DNA from: Candidatus Defluviilinea gracilis
Lineage (GTDB): Bacteria > Chloroflexota > Anaerolineae > Anaerolineales > Villigracilaceae
Assembly: GCA_016716235.1 (NCBI GenBank)
Contig: JADJWS010000007.1
Location: forward strand, 62,001 to 126,000
Length of the DNA: 64,000 bases
Direction: 5' to 3'
The translations under genes and the position numbers were made by a program. Shown one piece after another: positions 15,827 to 24,812 of the stretch; the first letter of the stretch is position 1; every line of letters begins with the position of its first letter. A model generated the notes under the pieces. That model saw only the letters and a program-made list of their open reading frames with translations. It was not told the origin of the DNA and ran no database searches.

Positions 15827-18616
15827 TTATCCCAACCAACTCCCCGCCTCCCTCGGCAAATTGGATGCTGGTCCCTGCCGCGCGGTGCAGGGAGGGAGTG
15901 ACTCCAGGAACAGCCTGCCATATTGCTTGGTTAGCACGCGGCGATCCAAAATGGCGACCACGCCTCTATCTGAAGCGGTACGGATCAGGCGACCAAATCC
16001 TTGCCGAAATTTCAGAATCGCTTCGGGCAGATAATATTGATTGAACGAATCTTCGTACATTTCGGAGCGCGCCGCGATAAGCGGGTCGGTAGGTACATCG
16101 AAGGGAAGTTTGGTGATGACCACAACCGAAAGCGACTCGCCTGGCACGTCTACGCCTTCCCAGAAGGATTTGGTTCCGAGCAACACGGCGCGTTCGGTGG
16201 CTTTGAACGACTCGAGCAACGCGTTCGGGGATGCGCCGTCGCCTTGCTCGTAGACGTAAATATCCTCACGCGCCAACGGGGCGGTGATCTCGCGCGCCGC
16301 CTTCTTTAGCGCAGAGTAGGAGGTGAACAGCACGAGCATCCGTCCGCCAGTGGCTTTGGCGGTAGCGATGAGCGTTTTGTTGAGCATCTGCTCATATCCA
16401 TTTTGATTCGGTTCGGGGATGTCGTTGGCGATGTACAGCAATGCCGCGCTTTCGTAATCGTACGGCGAGCCGAGTTGCATCTCTTCGGCTTCGGCGGCGC
16501 CGAGAGTGTTGCGCAGATATTGAAATTCTCCGTGCGTTGTCAACGTGGCGGAGGTGAGCACCACAGAACGTTTCTCGTGCCAGATATTTTTTTCGACCAG
16601 CGATGCCACGCTCAATGGAGCGGCGTTCAACGACAAACGGTTTTGATTCGGTTGCACTTCGATCCAATACACCATGCCTTGGATGGGCTTGCTGATCATG
16701 CCCGAAATATTCGCTTCGGCTTCGGTCAATCGGCGCGTCACGTTGCTGATGTCGCCCATTACGTCTTCGAGATTGTCGTGTCCCTCGGCGTATAAGTCTG
16801 CGGCGGCTTTGTAAATTTGAGCCAACTCTGTCAGCAAATTTCGCAACGTTTCGCCTGTTGCGTCCCATGCCATTTCCACTTCGTCCCAAAACGGCAATGT
16901 GCGCGTGGCGGGTAAGACGCGCGCTTGCCATGCGTAATTTGATTGCGGCTGTCCCTCGCGTTGCAGTCGCGCGAACTCGCTCAACACATTGAAGAACTCG
17001 CGATTCATCTGCTCGATGCGAAAAGCCATGTCGGTGGCATGAGTCACTTTTTTCTGAAGCAGGCCGAAGTCCGCGGGGCGAAGCGTGGCGTTCGTCTCGC
17101 CGAGAAGTTTTCCGAGCACACCCGCGTTCGATCCGCCGACCTCCTTCATCATGCGATCCATGTCATATTGATTCAATCGAAACGACATCGCGTTCGTCGT
17201 CGCTGATTCCAAGTGATGACCCTCGTCAATGATGAGATGCGAATACTCGGGCAGGACTTTGCTTCCCGTGGCGACATCCGACAACAACAGCGCGTGATTG
17301 ACGACCAGCACATGCGCGGATTGCGACGCGGTCTTCACGCGATGGAACGGACACGCGCCGCCCATGCGTTTGATGCACGTTTCGGTCGTGCACGCGTCAT
17401 CCTCCGCCGACATTCGATTCCACACCTCGCGCTCGGTTGGTCCCGTGAGATTTAATTCGCTTCGATCTCCGCTCGAATTATTTAACTGCCACACCAACAC
17501 TTTCGCCAGTACGCGCATCTCATCCGCATTGCGCGGATACGAACTACGCATGTTCTCCACTTTGCGCGGGCAGAGATAATTCGAACGTCCCTTCAATACT
17601 GAAAAACGAAAATCAAGATCCAATGCCTGACTCAAATTCGGCAAATCGCGTTGAATGAGTTGGTCTTGCAAGTTGATCGTGTTCGTTGAAACGACCACGC
17701 GCGTATTGTTTTGCAGTGAGAACAACGCGGCAGGCACGAGGTATGCAAAACTTTTTCCAACGCCCGTTCCCGCTTCGACCATCAAATGATTTCCATACGA
17801 AAGCGCGTCCGCCACCGAACGCATCATCGCAACCTGTTCGGGTCTCTGCTCGAACGAATCAAAATATTGCGAGAACGGTCCGCCATACTCCAGCACGGAT
17901 GCGACTTCCTCCGTGTTGAGCGGACTTGGCTCTTCGGGATTATCCAACGGCGGAAACTTCGAGTCATCCGCCCATTCAGCCTGATTCTTTTTCTTCGATA
18001 TTTTCTTCGCTTTGATCCCCTCTTTCGCTTGCGCTCCCAAAATTTGTTGAAACACCCAGCGCGCATCCCATTCAACGGGTTCGCTGAGACGGACGATCTC
18101 GTCCACCAACTCGCGCGGAAGTTCACGCGCCATTTCGAATAATTTGTTGAACGCCGCCATCGTCACTTTGGCGTCGTCGAGTGCGCGATGGGTGGCGGGC
18201 AATAAGATTCCCAATTGTTTGCCAAGCGAACCGAGATTGTATCGGCTCGCGGTTGGCATGACCACCGCCGCGATCTCGTACGTGTCAATGACTTCGTTGT
18301 AATTCAATATCCCCGCCTGCTTTTGGATGAATCCCAGATCGAAGCGGATGTTGTGTCCCACCACAGGGGCGTCGCCGACGAACGCTTCCAGATCGTGGAT
18401 GATGTCGCGCAGTTTCGGCGCGTTGCGCGTCTCCGCGTCGCTGATGCCCGTCAGCCCCGTGATAAATTCAGGGATGTGCCTGCCAGGGTTGATGACCGTT
18501 GTCCACTCCGCTTCGACGCGATGCCCTTTGAACTTCACCGCCCCGATCTCGATGATCGCGTCGCGCTCGTCATTTAATCCTGTTGTTTCGAGGTCTATGG
18601 CTACGATTGATTGCAT
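15827..18616 (-). CDS. dinG: DinG-type helicase with N-terminal exonuclease domain
   Basis: A 929-residue DNA repair helicase. Residues 1-175 are a DnaQ-like 3'-5' exonuclease (IVAIDLETTGLNDERDAIIE, DEDDh type, with VGHNIRFDLGF and HRALDDAKVT). The helicase part has Walker A EAGTGVGKS near 280, the DEGH box IIDEGHHLE near 464, and four cysteines (about 347, 408, 413 and 420, in NYLCPRK and CTTETCIKRMGGACPF) that should hold an XPD-like Fe-S cluster. This exonuclease fusion is the Gram-positive and Chloroflexota form. The C-terminal 11 codons are the sequence duplicated at 15045-15078. The upstream membrane-protein gene ends nine bases before its start. Confidence 0.92.
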   Translation of the reverse strand: MQSIVAIDLETTGLNDERDAIIEIGAVKFKGHRVEAEWTTVINPGRHIPEFITGLTGISDAETRNAPKLRDIIHDLEAFVGDAPVVGHNIRFDLGFIQKQAGILNYNEVIDTYEIAAVVMPTASRYNLGSLGKQLGILLPATHRALDDAKVTMAAFNKLFEMARELPRELVDEIVRLSEPVEWDARWVFQQILGAQAKEGIKAKKISKKKNQAEWADDSKFPPLDNPEEPSPLNTEEVASVLEYGGPFSQYFDSFEQRPEQVAMMRSVADALSYGNHLMVEAGTGVGKSFAYLVPAALFSLQNNTRVVVSTNTINLQDQLIQRDLPNLSQALDLDFRFSVLKGRSNYLCPRKVENMRSSYPRNADEMRVLAKVLVWQLNNSSGDRSELNLTGPTEREVWNRMSAEDDACTTETCIKRMGGACPFHRVKTASQSAHVLVVNHALLLSDVATGSKVLPEYSHLIIDEGHHLESATTNAMSFRLNQYDMDRMMKEVGGSNAGVLGKLLGETNATLRPADFGLLQKKVTHATDMAFRIEQMNREFFNVLSEFARLQREGQPQSNYAWQARVLPATRTLPFWDEVEMAWDATGETLRNLLTELAQIYKAAADLYAEGHDNLEDVMGDISNVTRRLTEAEANISGMISKPIQGMVYWIEVQPNQNRLSLNAAPLSVASLVEKNIWHEKRSVVLTSATLTTHGEFQYLRNTLGAAEAEEMQLGSPYDYESAALLYIANDIPEPNQNGYEQMLNKTLIATAKATGGRMLVLFTSYSALKKAAREITAPLAREDIYVYEQGDGASPNALLESFKATERAVLLGTKSFWEGVDVPGESLSVVVITKLPFDVPTDPLIAARSEMYEDSFNQYYLPEAILKFRQGFGRLIRTASDRGVVAILDRRVLTKQYGRLFLESLPPCTARQGPASNLPREAGSWLG
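15831..15864. repeat. Right direct repeat, within the dinG 3' end
   Basis: The original copy of the 34-base sequence repeated at 15045-15078; it encodes the last residues of DinG (NLPREAGSWLG) just before the stop at 15827-15829. Confidence 0.85.
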
Positions 18617-18625
18617 ACGTTTGTT

Positions 18626-20020
18626 TTACTCTTTCGTTTGAATAGTAACAGGTTCAGGTCGTTGTGCTAGAAGGTCCATGTTCGCTAGCAGGCTGATCCA
18701 TAACAGCAAGCGGAAGATCTCCACATAAGGAAAAATGTGGCGATGTATCCCAATGTTATCTCCAAAAAAACTCAATAGCACAGACGCGCTTCCGAAGAAA
18801 AACATCCATGTGGCGAGCCATGTCCACGCCCACGACTTGCCTGATGGGTACTTTAGGCTGTTCACAACCATGGATGCTACGAGGATGAAGTCAATCAGAA
18901 AGACGGCATTGGTCTCTGGGTGGACGATTCTACCCACATCCAAGAGAGCTTTTCGAGAGCGGATATCGGCGGTGGTAAAGTACGGTTGAATAAAATCTTC
19001 CGACAAATAGTCAGACCGTTCGATGAGCGCGGAAATAATGTACCGCGGATGAGTCGCAAGAAAAATTCCATACGATCGGAAGCCGCGCGTGTTGAACCAT
19101 TCCGCATACTCAGGGCTGGACGGGTCGCGCGGCATGTCGAAACGTTCGGCAAAATAATCGACCATGCCCGAATCGGGAAAGACGCGGCCATCCATCACAT
19201 GGAACAGCGGAAGTTCCCAGCGCGGGCTTTTTTGTGTGGTGTACATCCCGAGGATGAAAATTCCGCCGAGGATATAGGTCGTAATTGGAATCCACGCAGG
19301 GAGGCGGAGTTTTTTTACCAACACGAAGGGGAGCAACATCGCAACTGTGATCAAGCAGGCATAGATATGGACATCCCGCAAAAAGACCCACAGCATGAAT
19401 ATTGCCAACCATATAACGGCTAATGACTTGGTTGTTGCCGACGAATGCTGGCTACGGTCTCTGGCGATCCGCTGTGAAATTTCCAACATCAAGCCTGTGA
19501 CGACGGCAAACATCGAGAGCGAGAGTGATTCTGAACTGAGCACACTGTCCCATTCGGCGAGCTGGGGAGTGAACCCAAAGGCTAACACAAGTGGAACCGC
19601 CATGATCTTGTACAACGGATGAGATAACCAACGCGCGGCGATCAATGCCAGGAACGACCAGCCGAACATTGCAAGCGTATTTTGCAGAACGGCGATTTTG
19701 TCAAAGCAAGGCTGGATTTCACGAGGCAACTCGACGCCTACCGAAGGATTGCCAATGACCAATAACGGGCAACGGTCAGAGTCGTTGGCAAGTTTATACA
19801 AAAGATTGGTTGTGAATAACCGCTCGCCGTTAAACATCTGCGGTGAAAAGAGATTGGCTTGTGAAGAATTAATGTAGCTTGGCGTATCACTCATCCCCGC
19901 TGAAAGCCGAAAATCTCCGTAGGTTGTTGCGCGGAACCAAAGCCCCATCGTTAGAATGCCGAGAATAAGGATCGTTGCCCAGTGGTTCGCAAAAAAATTT
20001 CTCGTTGTCGATAATTGCAT
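18626..20020 (-). CDS. Polytopic membrane protein, GT-C-like
   Basis: A 464-residue membrane protein with roughly ten hydrophobic segments. After the first segment comes an extracytoplasmic loop (DFRLSAGMSDTPSYINSS) and later a large soluble loop (about residues 255-350). This layout, with an acidic residue pattern after the first segment, recalls GT-C glycosyltransferases that use lipid-linked sugars, but I see no decisive motif, so no function is claimed. It ends nine bases before dinG on the same strand. Its promoter region holds a long perfect inverted repeat (20052-20100). Confidence 0.65.
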   Translation of the reverse strand: MQLSTTRNFFANHWATILILGILTMGLWFRATTYGDFRLSAGMSDTPSYINSSQANLFSPQMFNGERLFTTNLLYKLANDSDRCPLLVIGNPSVGVELPREIQPCFDKIAVLQNTLAMFGWSFLALIAARWLSHPLYKIMAVPLVLAFGFTPQLAEWDSVLSSESLSLSMFAVVTGLMLEISQRIARDRSQHSSATTKSLAVIWLAIFMLWVFLRDVHIYACLITVAMLLPFVLVKKLRLPAWIPITTYILGGIFILGMYTTQKSPRWELPLFHVMDGRVFPDSGMVDYFAERFDMPRDPSSPEYAEWFNTRGFRSYGIFLATHPRYIISALIERSDYLSEDFIQPYFTTADIRSRKALLDVGRIVHPETNAVFLIDFILVASMVVNSLKYPSGKSWAWTWLATWMFFFGSASVLLSFFGDNIGIHRHIFPYVEIFRLLLWISLLANMDLLAQRPEPVTIQTKE

Positions 20021-20051
20021 GATAGAACAAGTGTATCATATTTAAATAAAT

Positions 20052-20100
20052 AGTCTCCAGTCTCTAGTCTCTCACAAAGAGAGACTAGAGACTGGAGACT
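20052..20100. repeat. Perfect 21-bp inverted repeat
   Basis: AGTCTCCAGTCTCTAGTCTC and one more base form an arm perfectly repeated in inverse after a 7-base loop (CACAAAG). Each arm is itself built from a repeated AGTCTC word. It lies between the NERD-like gene and the membrane-protein gene, both on the minus strand, and could fold into a very stable hairpin in RNA. Confidence 0.85.
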
Positions 20101-20122
20101 CAAGACCGTCGCGCCTGAAATA

Positions 20123-20830
20123 TCACTCCGGTAACGCCGCTTTCACCGCCGCGAGTTGTGATTGTGTGATCGGTTTCTCTTTTGCTTTTTGCCGCATAAA
20201 ACTTTTGAGCTGGTCCGCTTTCAACGCGGGTGTGGGAGCGCCTTCGGCTTGAATTTCGATCTGCTCATTTGTGAAAATCAATGCGACATTGACCTCGGGG
20301 CACTCGTGTTCTTCGAAATGTTTTGCCAGAAGGTTCTTGATCTTACGGGCCTCATGCTCTGCCTCAGCGTCTGGTCTGCCGATTCCCTCCTGCCCGAAGA
20401 TGCTCATATACGCCTGTAAGAATCCGCCGCCGCGGACGCGCCAACGGTTCTTTCTGAACTCGATGGAGCCGCGCAGTCGATAAGGGAGTAACGCCCACAC
20501 CCCCGAAGGACCCACAAGCAAATGCGCGGTCGGCGTGGTGAAATGATAGATCGTGAAATCACCGGGCAAACCCTTGAGCGCGGCGTCGAGTCGTTCATCC
20601 ATGCGCGGTTTGCCTCCGTAGCGGTTTACGAAATACAACCCAACCTGAACCAGAATAAACCCGACAACGAACGAAGCCAGGGTAATATAGAACGAGCGCA
20701 TGTCTTCGCCCGAGAGATTGTTGACGTTGACAAAAAAACCCCCAACCAAAATGATGATGGAAAGCAGGATCGCAATCCCCCCGATCTTTCCGTTGCGCTG
20801 AATTAATGTATCGTTTGTGATGATTTTCAT
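20123..20830 (-). CDS. Membrane-anchored NERD-like protein
   Basis: A 235-residue protein. Two membrane segments occupy about residues 17-36 and 48-68, followed by a cytoplasmic domain in which DFTIYHFTTPTAHLLVGPSGVWALLP resembles the core of NERD (nuclease-related) domains. The usual catalytic Asp/Glu-X-Lys pattern is not clear, so nuclease activity is doubtful. The C-terminal region is charged and helical. It begins 38 bases after the plsX stop, with a palindrome in the gap, so the two may be one unit. Confidence 0.55.
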   Translation of the reverse strand: MKIITNDTLIQRNGKIGGIAILLSIIILVGGFFVNVNNLSGEDMRSFYITLASFVVGFILVQVGLYFVNRYGGKPRMDERLDAALKGLPGDFTIYHFTTPTAHLLVGPSGVWALLPYRLRGSIEFRKNRWRVRGGGFLQAYMSIFGQEGIGRPDAEAEHEARKIKNLLAKHFEEHECPEVNVALIFTNEQIEIQAEGAPTPALKADQLKSFMRQKAKEKPITQSQLAAVKAALPE

Positions 20831-20841
20831 ATTATTCCTGT

Positions 20842-20867
20842 GTAGTGACGACTTAAGTCGTCACTAC
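20842..20867. repeat. Perfect palindrome after plsX
   Basis: GTAGTGACGACTT followed at once by its reverse complement, a 26-base perfect palindrome, one base after the plsX stop codon (minus strand). It could attenuate transcription into the NERD-like gene or be a dispersed repeat. Confidence 0.7.
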
Positions 20868-20868
20868 G

Positions 20869-21885
20869 TTATTTCTTCAAACTCTCTTCAATTGCAGATT
20901 TCATCGCGTCCAACACCTTCGACTCTGCCGCCTCTTTTGCCACGCGGATGGCATTCTTGATCGCAAACGCATCCGACCTCCCGTGACCGATAAACGCCAG
21001 CCCATTCACGCCCAGCAGGGGAGCCGCGCCCTCTTCCGCGGGGTCGAGCAGTTTGCGGACTTTGCCCATCGCGGGACGGATCAGCGCGCCGCCCAACAAC
21101 GTCAGCGGACCTCCACCCTTGATCGACTCGCGGATCTTATCCACCAGCAGTTTGGCGACCGCCTCCGATGATTTGAGCAACACATTTCCGGTGAACCCGT
21201 CTGCCACTGCCACATCCGCATGACCGCCGAAGAGCTCTTTCCCCTCGATGTTCCCGACAAAATTCAAGTTGGAATCTGCCAGCAATACATGCGCCACCTT
21301 TACGAGTTCGCTCCCTTTACCCGCTTCTTCGCCGTTCGACACCAAGCCCACGCGCGGATTTTTCACGCCGCGCACCCGCTCCGAGTAGACACTGCCCATA
21401 ATGCCGAATTGGACTAAATTCTCCGGCTTGCAATCGGGATTCGCGCCCAGATCGAGAAGGATCGCGATTCCATTCGCCGTGGGAATTGGACCCGCCAGCG
21501 CGGGCCGATCCACGCCTCTGATCCTGCCGAGCCTGAACAGCGCCGTGACCATTGCCGCGCCGGTGTTGCCCATGGTAACGAACGCGTCGGCTTCGCCGTT
21601 TTTCACGAGATCGTAGCCGACCGCCATCGAATTTTGCGCGTCCTTATGCCGTGCTTTCATCACGAGGTCTTCGCCTTTATCTTTCATGGTCAACGTTTCG
21701 GGCGCGTGAACGACGCGGATGGGTAGAGTCGCCGCATGGTTAGAATCAAGCAGAGGCTGAATCCGCGAAGCGTCTCCCGTCAAGATAATTTCCACGCTGT
21801 ATTCGCGCGCCGCGTCCACCGCGCCAAGCACATCCGGCGTTGGGTAATTGTCGCTCCCCATGGCATCTACTACGATTCGCGTCAT
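20869..21885 (-). CDS. plsX: Phosphate acyltransferase PlsX
   Basis: A 338-residue PlsX, which makes acyl-phosphate from acyl-ACP and phosphate for phosphatidic acid synthesis, as a peripheral membrane enzyme. The opening RIVVDAMGSDNYP, the GNTGAAM and GGHADVAVADGFTGNVLLKS motifs and LLGVNGLAFIGHGRSDAFA are all family signatures, and the length is normal. The ATG at 21883-21885 is chosen because GGAG lies 6 bases upstream; a TTG at 21897 would be inside that box. It diverges from the tRNA-Leu gene. No fabD or acpP lies next to it. Confidence 0.94.
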   Translation of the reverse strand: MTRIVVDAMGSDNYPTPDVLGAVDAAREYSVEIILTGDASRIQPLLDSNHAATLPIRVVHAPETLTMKDKGEDLVMKARHKDAQNSMAVGYDLVKNGEADAFVTMGNTGAAMVTALFRLGRIRGVDRPALAGPIPTANGIAILLDLGANPDCKPENLVQFGIMGSVYSERVRGVKNPRVGLVSNGEEAGKGSELVKVAHVLLADSNLNFVGNIEGKELFGGHADVAVADGFTGNVLLKSSEAVAKLLVDKIRESIKGGGPLTLLGGALIRPAMGKVRKLLDPAEEGAAPLLGVNGLAFIGHGRSDAFAIKNAIRVAKEAAESKVLDAMKSAIEESLKK

Positions 21886-21909
21886 GTTTTTCTCCAAAAA
21901 AGGTTTTGC

Positions 21910-21937
21910 TTGACAAGCAAAGTAAGCCGATTATAAT
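21910..21937 (+). promoter_or_regulatory. Promoter of tRNA-Leu
   Basis: TTGACA at 21910-21915 and TATAAT at 21932-21937 are both consensus, separated by 16 bases, and end 13 bases before the mature tRNA. It is the best sigma-70-type promoter in the window. Confidence 0.85.
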
Positions 21938-21950
21938 ACGCCCTGCTTGG

Positions 21951-22032
21951 GCGCTGGTGCTGGAATTGGCAGACAGGCATGGTTGAGGGCCATGTGTCGC
22001 AAGACGTGGAGGTTCAAGTCCTCTCCAGCGCA
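21951..22032 (+). tRNA. tRNA-Leu, anticodon GAG
   Basis: An 82-base tRNA. The acceptor arm GCGCTGG pairs with CCAGCGC at the 3' end. The anticodon stem CATGG/CCATG encloses the loop TTGAGGG, giving anticodon GAG (Leu, codons CUC/CUU). The long variable arm (GTCGCAAGAC) fits a leucine tRNA, and the T arm has TTCAAGT. The CCA end is not encoded. A consensus promoter precedes it and a terminator follows ten bases later, so it is a single-gene unit. Confidence 0.95.
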
Positions 22033-22041
22033 CTCGTTGAT

Positions 22042-22066
22042 AAATCCCCGATCTGTTCGGGGATTT
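22042..22066 (+). terminator. Terminator after tRNA-Leu
   Basis: AAATCCCCGA pairs with TCGGGGATTT around TCTGT, followed by ATTTATTTT. Confidence 0.85.
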
Positions 22067-22089
22067 ATTTATTTTGGCTCTACCGGTTT

Positions 22090-22204
22090 TAACGGGAAAC
22101 CTTTTTTTCAAACACAAAGGACACGACGGTCACAAAGGAAAAATCGGGGCTCTTTTTGCCTTTGTGTACTTTGTGCCCTTCGTGGTGAAGCTCTTTCCCG
22201 TTAA
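22090..22204. repeat. Nested palindromic repeat of CACAAAGG words
   Basis: The outer ends TAACGGGAAA and TTTCCCGTTA are perfect inverted repeats. Inside, CACAAAGG words on the left are mirrored by CCTTTGTG words on the right. The whole 115 bases could fold into one long imperfect hairpin after the histidine kinase gene. Confidence 0.65.
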
Positions 22205-22218
22205 TTACGGGAGACCCT

Positions 22219-24666
22219 TTATTTTTTGCCCGGGAGCGTGAAGTAAAATGTTGCGCCCTGCCCCAGCTGCGATTCGACCCAGATCCTGCCGCCATGCACC
22301 TCGACGATGCGCTTGACCAGCGCGAGTCCGATGCCCGTCCCGTCGATGCGGGGATTCAATTTATCGAATAATTCGAATACCTTTTTGTGAAATTTTGGGT
22401 CGATGCCGATGCCGTTATCGCGCACGAAAAAGACGACCTCGTCCCCGGTGGTTTCGGCGCCGATCTCGATGACCGGGTTGGGCTGATCGCCCATAAACTT
22501 TGCGGCATTGTCCAGCAGGTTTTGCATCACCTCGATCAGCCGGTTGCGGTCTCCATGGATCGAGGGCAGGTCGGTCATCACCATCACCTCGATCTTTTTC
22601 TGGCTTAAGCGGCTCTCCGCGCGAATAAAAGCATCTGCCATGATCTGCCCAAAGGGAACGAGTTCCGGCGGGTTCATCTTTCTACCGATGCGCGAGAGTT
22701 CCAGCAGATCGTTCAACAAGGTTTCCATTTTGTGGTTGGCTTCCGAGATCCGTTGAATATCGAGCCTGAGTTTTTCGACATTTCCGCTCAGCGCGTCTTT
22801 TTCCAGGTAGCCGAGAAATCCGCCCATGGTGATGAGCGGCGCTTTCAAGTCGTGAGACACGGTGTAGGTGAAGCGTTCCAACTCGGAGTTTTTTTCCTCC
22901 AGCTCCTTGATGAGCGATTCGCGTTGCGCTTCGGATTCCTTTTGGTTTGTAATATCCATGAGCACGCCCTGAATATACAAAAGTTTGCCCTCGTCGTCTT
23001 TAATAACAACAGATTCGTCTCCCAACCAAACCCACTCCCCATTTTTTGCTTTCATTCGGTATTCCGATGCCACGCCCCTGCCGCTGGCGAGCATTTGTTT
23101 GATATCGTTGAAAACCTTGTTTTTATCGCCGGGGTGAAGGAGCGATTGCCAGAAATCCGGTTTCGATAAAAAATCCTCGGGGGAGTATCCGAGCATGTTC
23201 TTGATCTGCGGGCTAATGTAGACGGTAGGGCCATCCTCTTCCGCCAAATCGCGGTAGATGGCGACGGAGGTCTGCTCCACGAGAGTGCGATAAAGTAACT
23301 CCGTTTCGCGTAAAGCCTCCTGCGCCCGCTTTTGCTCGGTCATATCGATCGTCATGCCGATCATGCCCCGCACTGTTTCGCCGTCTCGGATCGGCGCTCC
23401 GATCACCATTAAGTGATGAATCTTCCCGTTTTGTTCATGGGTTTCTTCTTCCCGTATCGATTCGCCCCCAAGAATGCGCACATGTTGTTCCTTGTAGGTT
23501 TTAATTATCGCTGGCGGCAGGTCCAACTCCTCGACAGTTTTGCCGATTAAATCGCCCGCCAGGCGTTTTGAGATGGGGTTTTGCAGAAGGTAGCGATCGT
23601 TCTCGTCGCACACCCAAAAATCAAATGGAATGTTTTCGATGATCGTCTTCAGCAACACTTCATTGGAGCGGAGTCTTTCCTCAGCCAGTTTATTTTCGGT
23701 GATATCCAGCAAATATCCCTGGACGATCGCCTCCTCGCCCGCCGCGCCGCCTGTCACATATAAACTTTCGTCCCGCATCCAGATGACCGTGCCATCCTTC
23801 CTGCGAAAGCGATATTCCATCTTGAATTGCGCGCCCTCATTCAGCGCGCGATTTTCCTCCGCAATAAATCGTTCGAGGTCTTCGGCATCGAGGCGCGTGT
23901 ACCAAAGGTGGGGTTTCGTCAGCCATTCTTCGGGAGCAAAGCCGGTTAATTGCAACACGCCCGGGCTGACGTACAACCAGCGTCCGTCGGGTCCCGGCTC
24001 CGCGCTATAGATCACAGCGGGCACGCGCTCAACCAGTTCGCGGTATTGTTTTTCGGCTTCGCGTAAACGCTCCTCGGTTTTACGTCGCTGTTCGACTTCA
24101 TGTTGCGCGTGTTGTAACGCGTCGGCAATCCGTTCTGTGCCCATTTGAAGCAGGCTGGCGGCTATAAAAAAGAACGTCGATTGCGCGACCCACATTGCCA
24201 TTGGGTTAGCGACTTCGTTGATCTCGCGCAAGACGCCGACACGCTCAAGAACGACAAAAACGCCGCCGCCGATCACGCTAATCAGCGCGACGCGATTTGC
24301 CCACTCGCGCCCAATGAAGATCCCAGCCGCGAGGATGGTAATGAGCAATCCGCTATACCCAGGCGCCAGCACGCCGCCATTGAACGACGCGGCGAAGAAT
24401 AACAGGATCCACACGCCCGCCACCAACGCGCTTCCCGCAAGTTTTACCTTCCCTTTGCCGATCAGATTTAACAGCCAGAAGCATAACGGGTAGATCGGCA
24501 ACGCATAGACACTGCGAAGCCTAGCCTCAGGCACGAGCGCCGACCACACCGCAATAAAGAGAGTAGTCGCCGCGAGCATGGCAAGCGTAACGGTTCTTAA
24601 TTGGGTCGCGGAGCGCGTCAACTCTTCATCGTCGAATACGGGCAGGGGAAAGATTCGTGTGAACAT
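22219..24666 (-). CDS. Multi-PAS membrane sensor histidine kinase
   Basis: An 815-residue sensor kinase. Residues 25-175 hold about six membrane segments (a MASE-like sensing module), then a short coiled coil (HAQHEVEQRRKTEERLREAE), three PAS domains (about 210-330, 340-455 and 465-585, each closing with a DITE/DMTEQ/DITNQ motif), a HisKA domain with the phospho-accepting His605 in TVSHDLKAPL, and an HATPase domain (QNLLDNAAKF, DNGIGIDPKF, GTGIGLALVK). The HisKA subtype is that of bacteriophytochrome-like kinases. No response regulator lies next to it, so it is an orphan here. The signal is unknown. Confidence 0.9.
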   Translation of the reverse strand: MFTRIFPLPVFDDEELTRSATQLRTVTLAMLAATTLFIAVWSALVPEARLRSVYALPIYPLCFWLLNLIGKGKVKLAGSALVAGVWILLFFAASFNGGVLAPGYSGLLITILAAGIFIGREWANRVALISVIGGGVFVVLERVGVLREINEVANPMAMWVAQSTFFFIAASLLQMGTERIADALQHAQHEVEQRRKTEERLREAEKQYRELVERVPAVIYSAEPGPDGRWLYVSPGVLQLTGFAPEEWLTKPHLWYTRLDAEDLERFIAEENRALNEGAQFKMEYRFRRKDGTVIWMRDESLYVTGGAAGEEAIVQGYLLDITENKLAEERLRSNEVLLKTIIENIPFDFWVCDENDRYLLQNPISKRLAGDLIGKTVEELDLPPAIIKTYKEQHVRILGGESIREEETHEQNGKIHHLMVIGAPIRDGETVRGMIGMTIDMTEQKRAQEALRETELLYRTLVEQTSVAIYRDLAEEDGPTVYISPQIKNMLGYSPEDFLSKPDFWQSLLHPGDKNKVFNDIKQMLASGRGVASEYRMKAKNGEWVWLGDESVVIKDDEGKLLYIQGVLMDITNQKESEAQRESLIKELEEKNSELERFTYTVSHDLKAPLITMGGFLGYLEKDALSGNVEKLRLDIQRISEANHKMETLLNDLLELSRIGRKMNPPELVPFGQIMADAFIRAESRLSQKKIEVMVMTDLPSIHGDRNRLIEVMQNLLDNAAKFMGDQPNPVIEIGAETTGDEVVFFVRDNGIGIDPKFHKKVFELFDKLNPRIDGTGIGLALVKRIVEVHGGRIWVESQLGQGATFYFTLPGKK

Positions 24667-24812
24667 GACTTCCTCGCGAGATAGGTTGAGCCGATTGACG
24701 CCGCGTATAAATCTTGCAAGCCAATACGGATTAAAGTCCCCGCTTCATTCCGCCATTGAGGCTGATTCACACACCCAACCCCACTCTCGCCCGTGATTGC
24801 GAGAAACACGAA

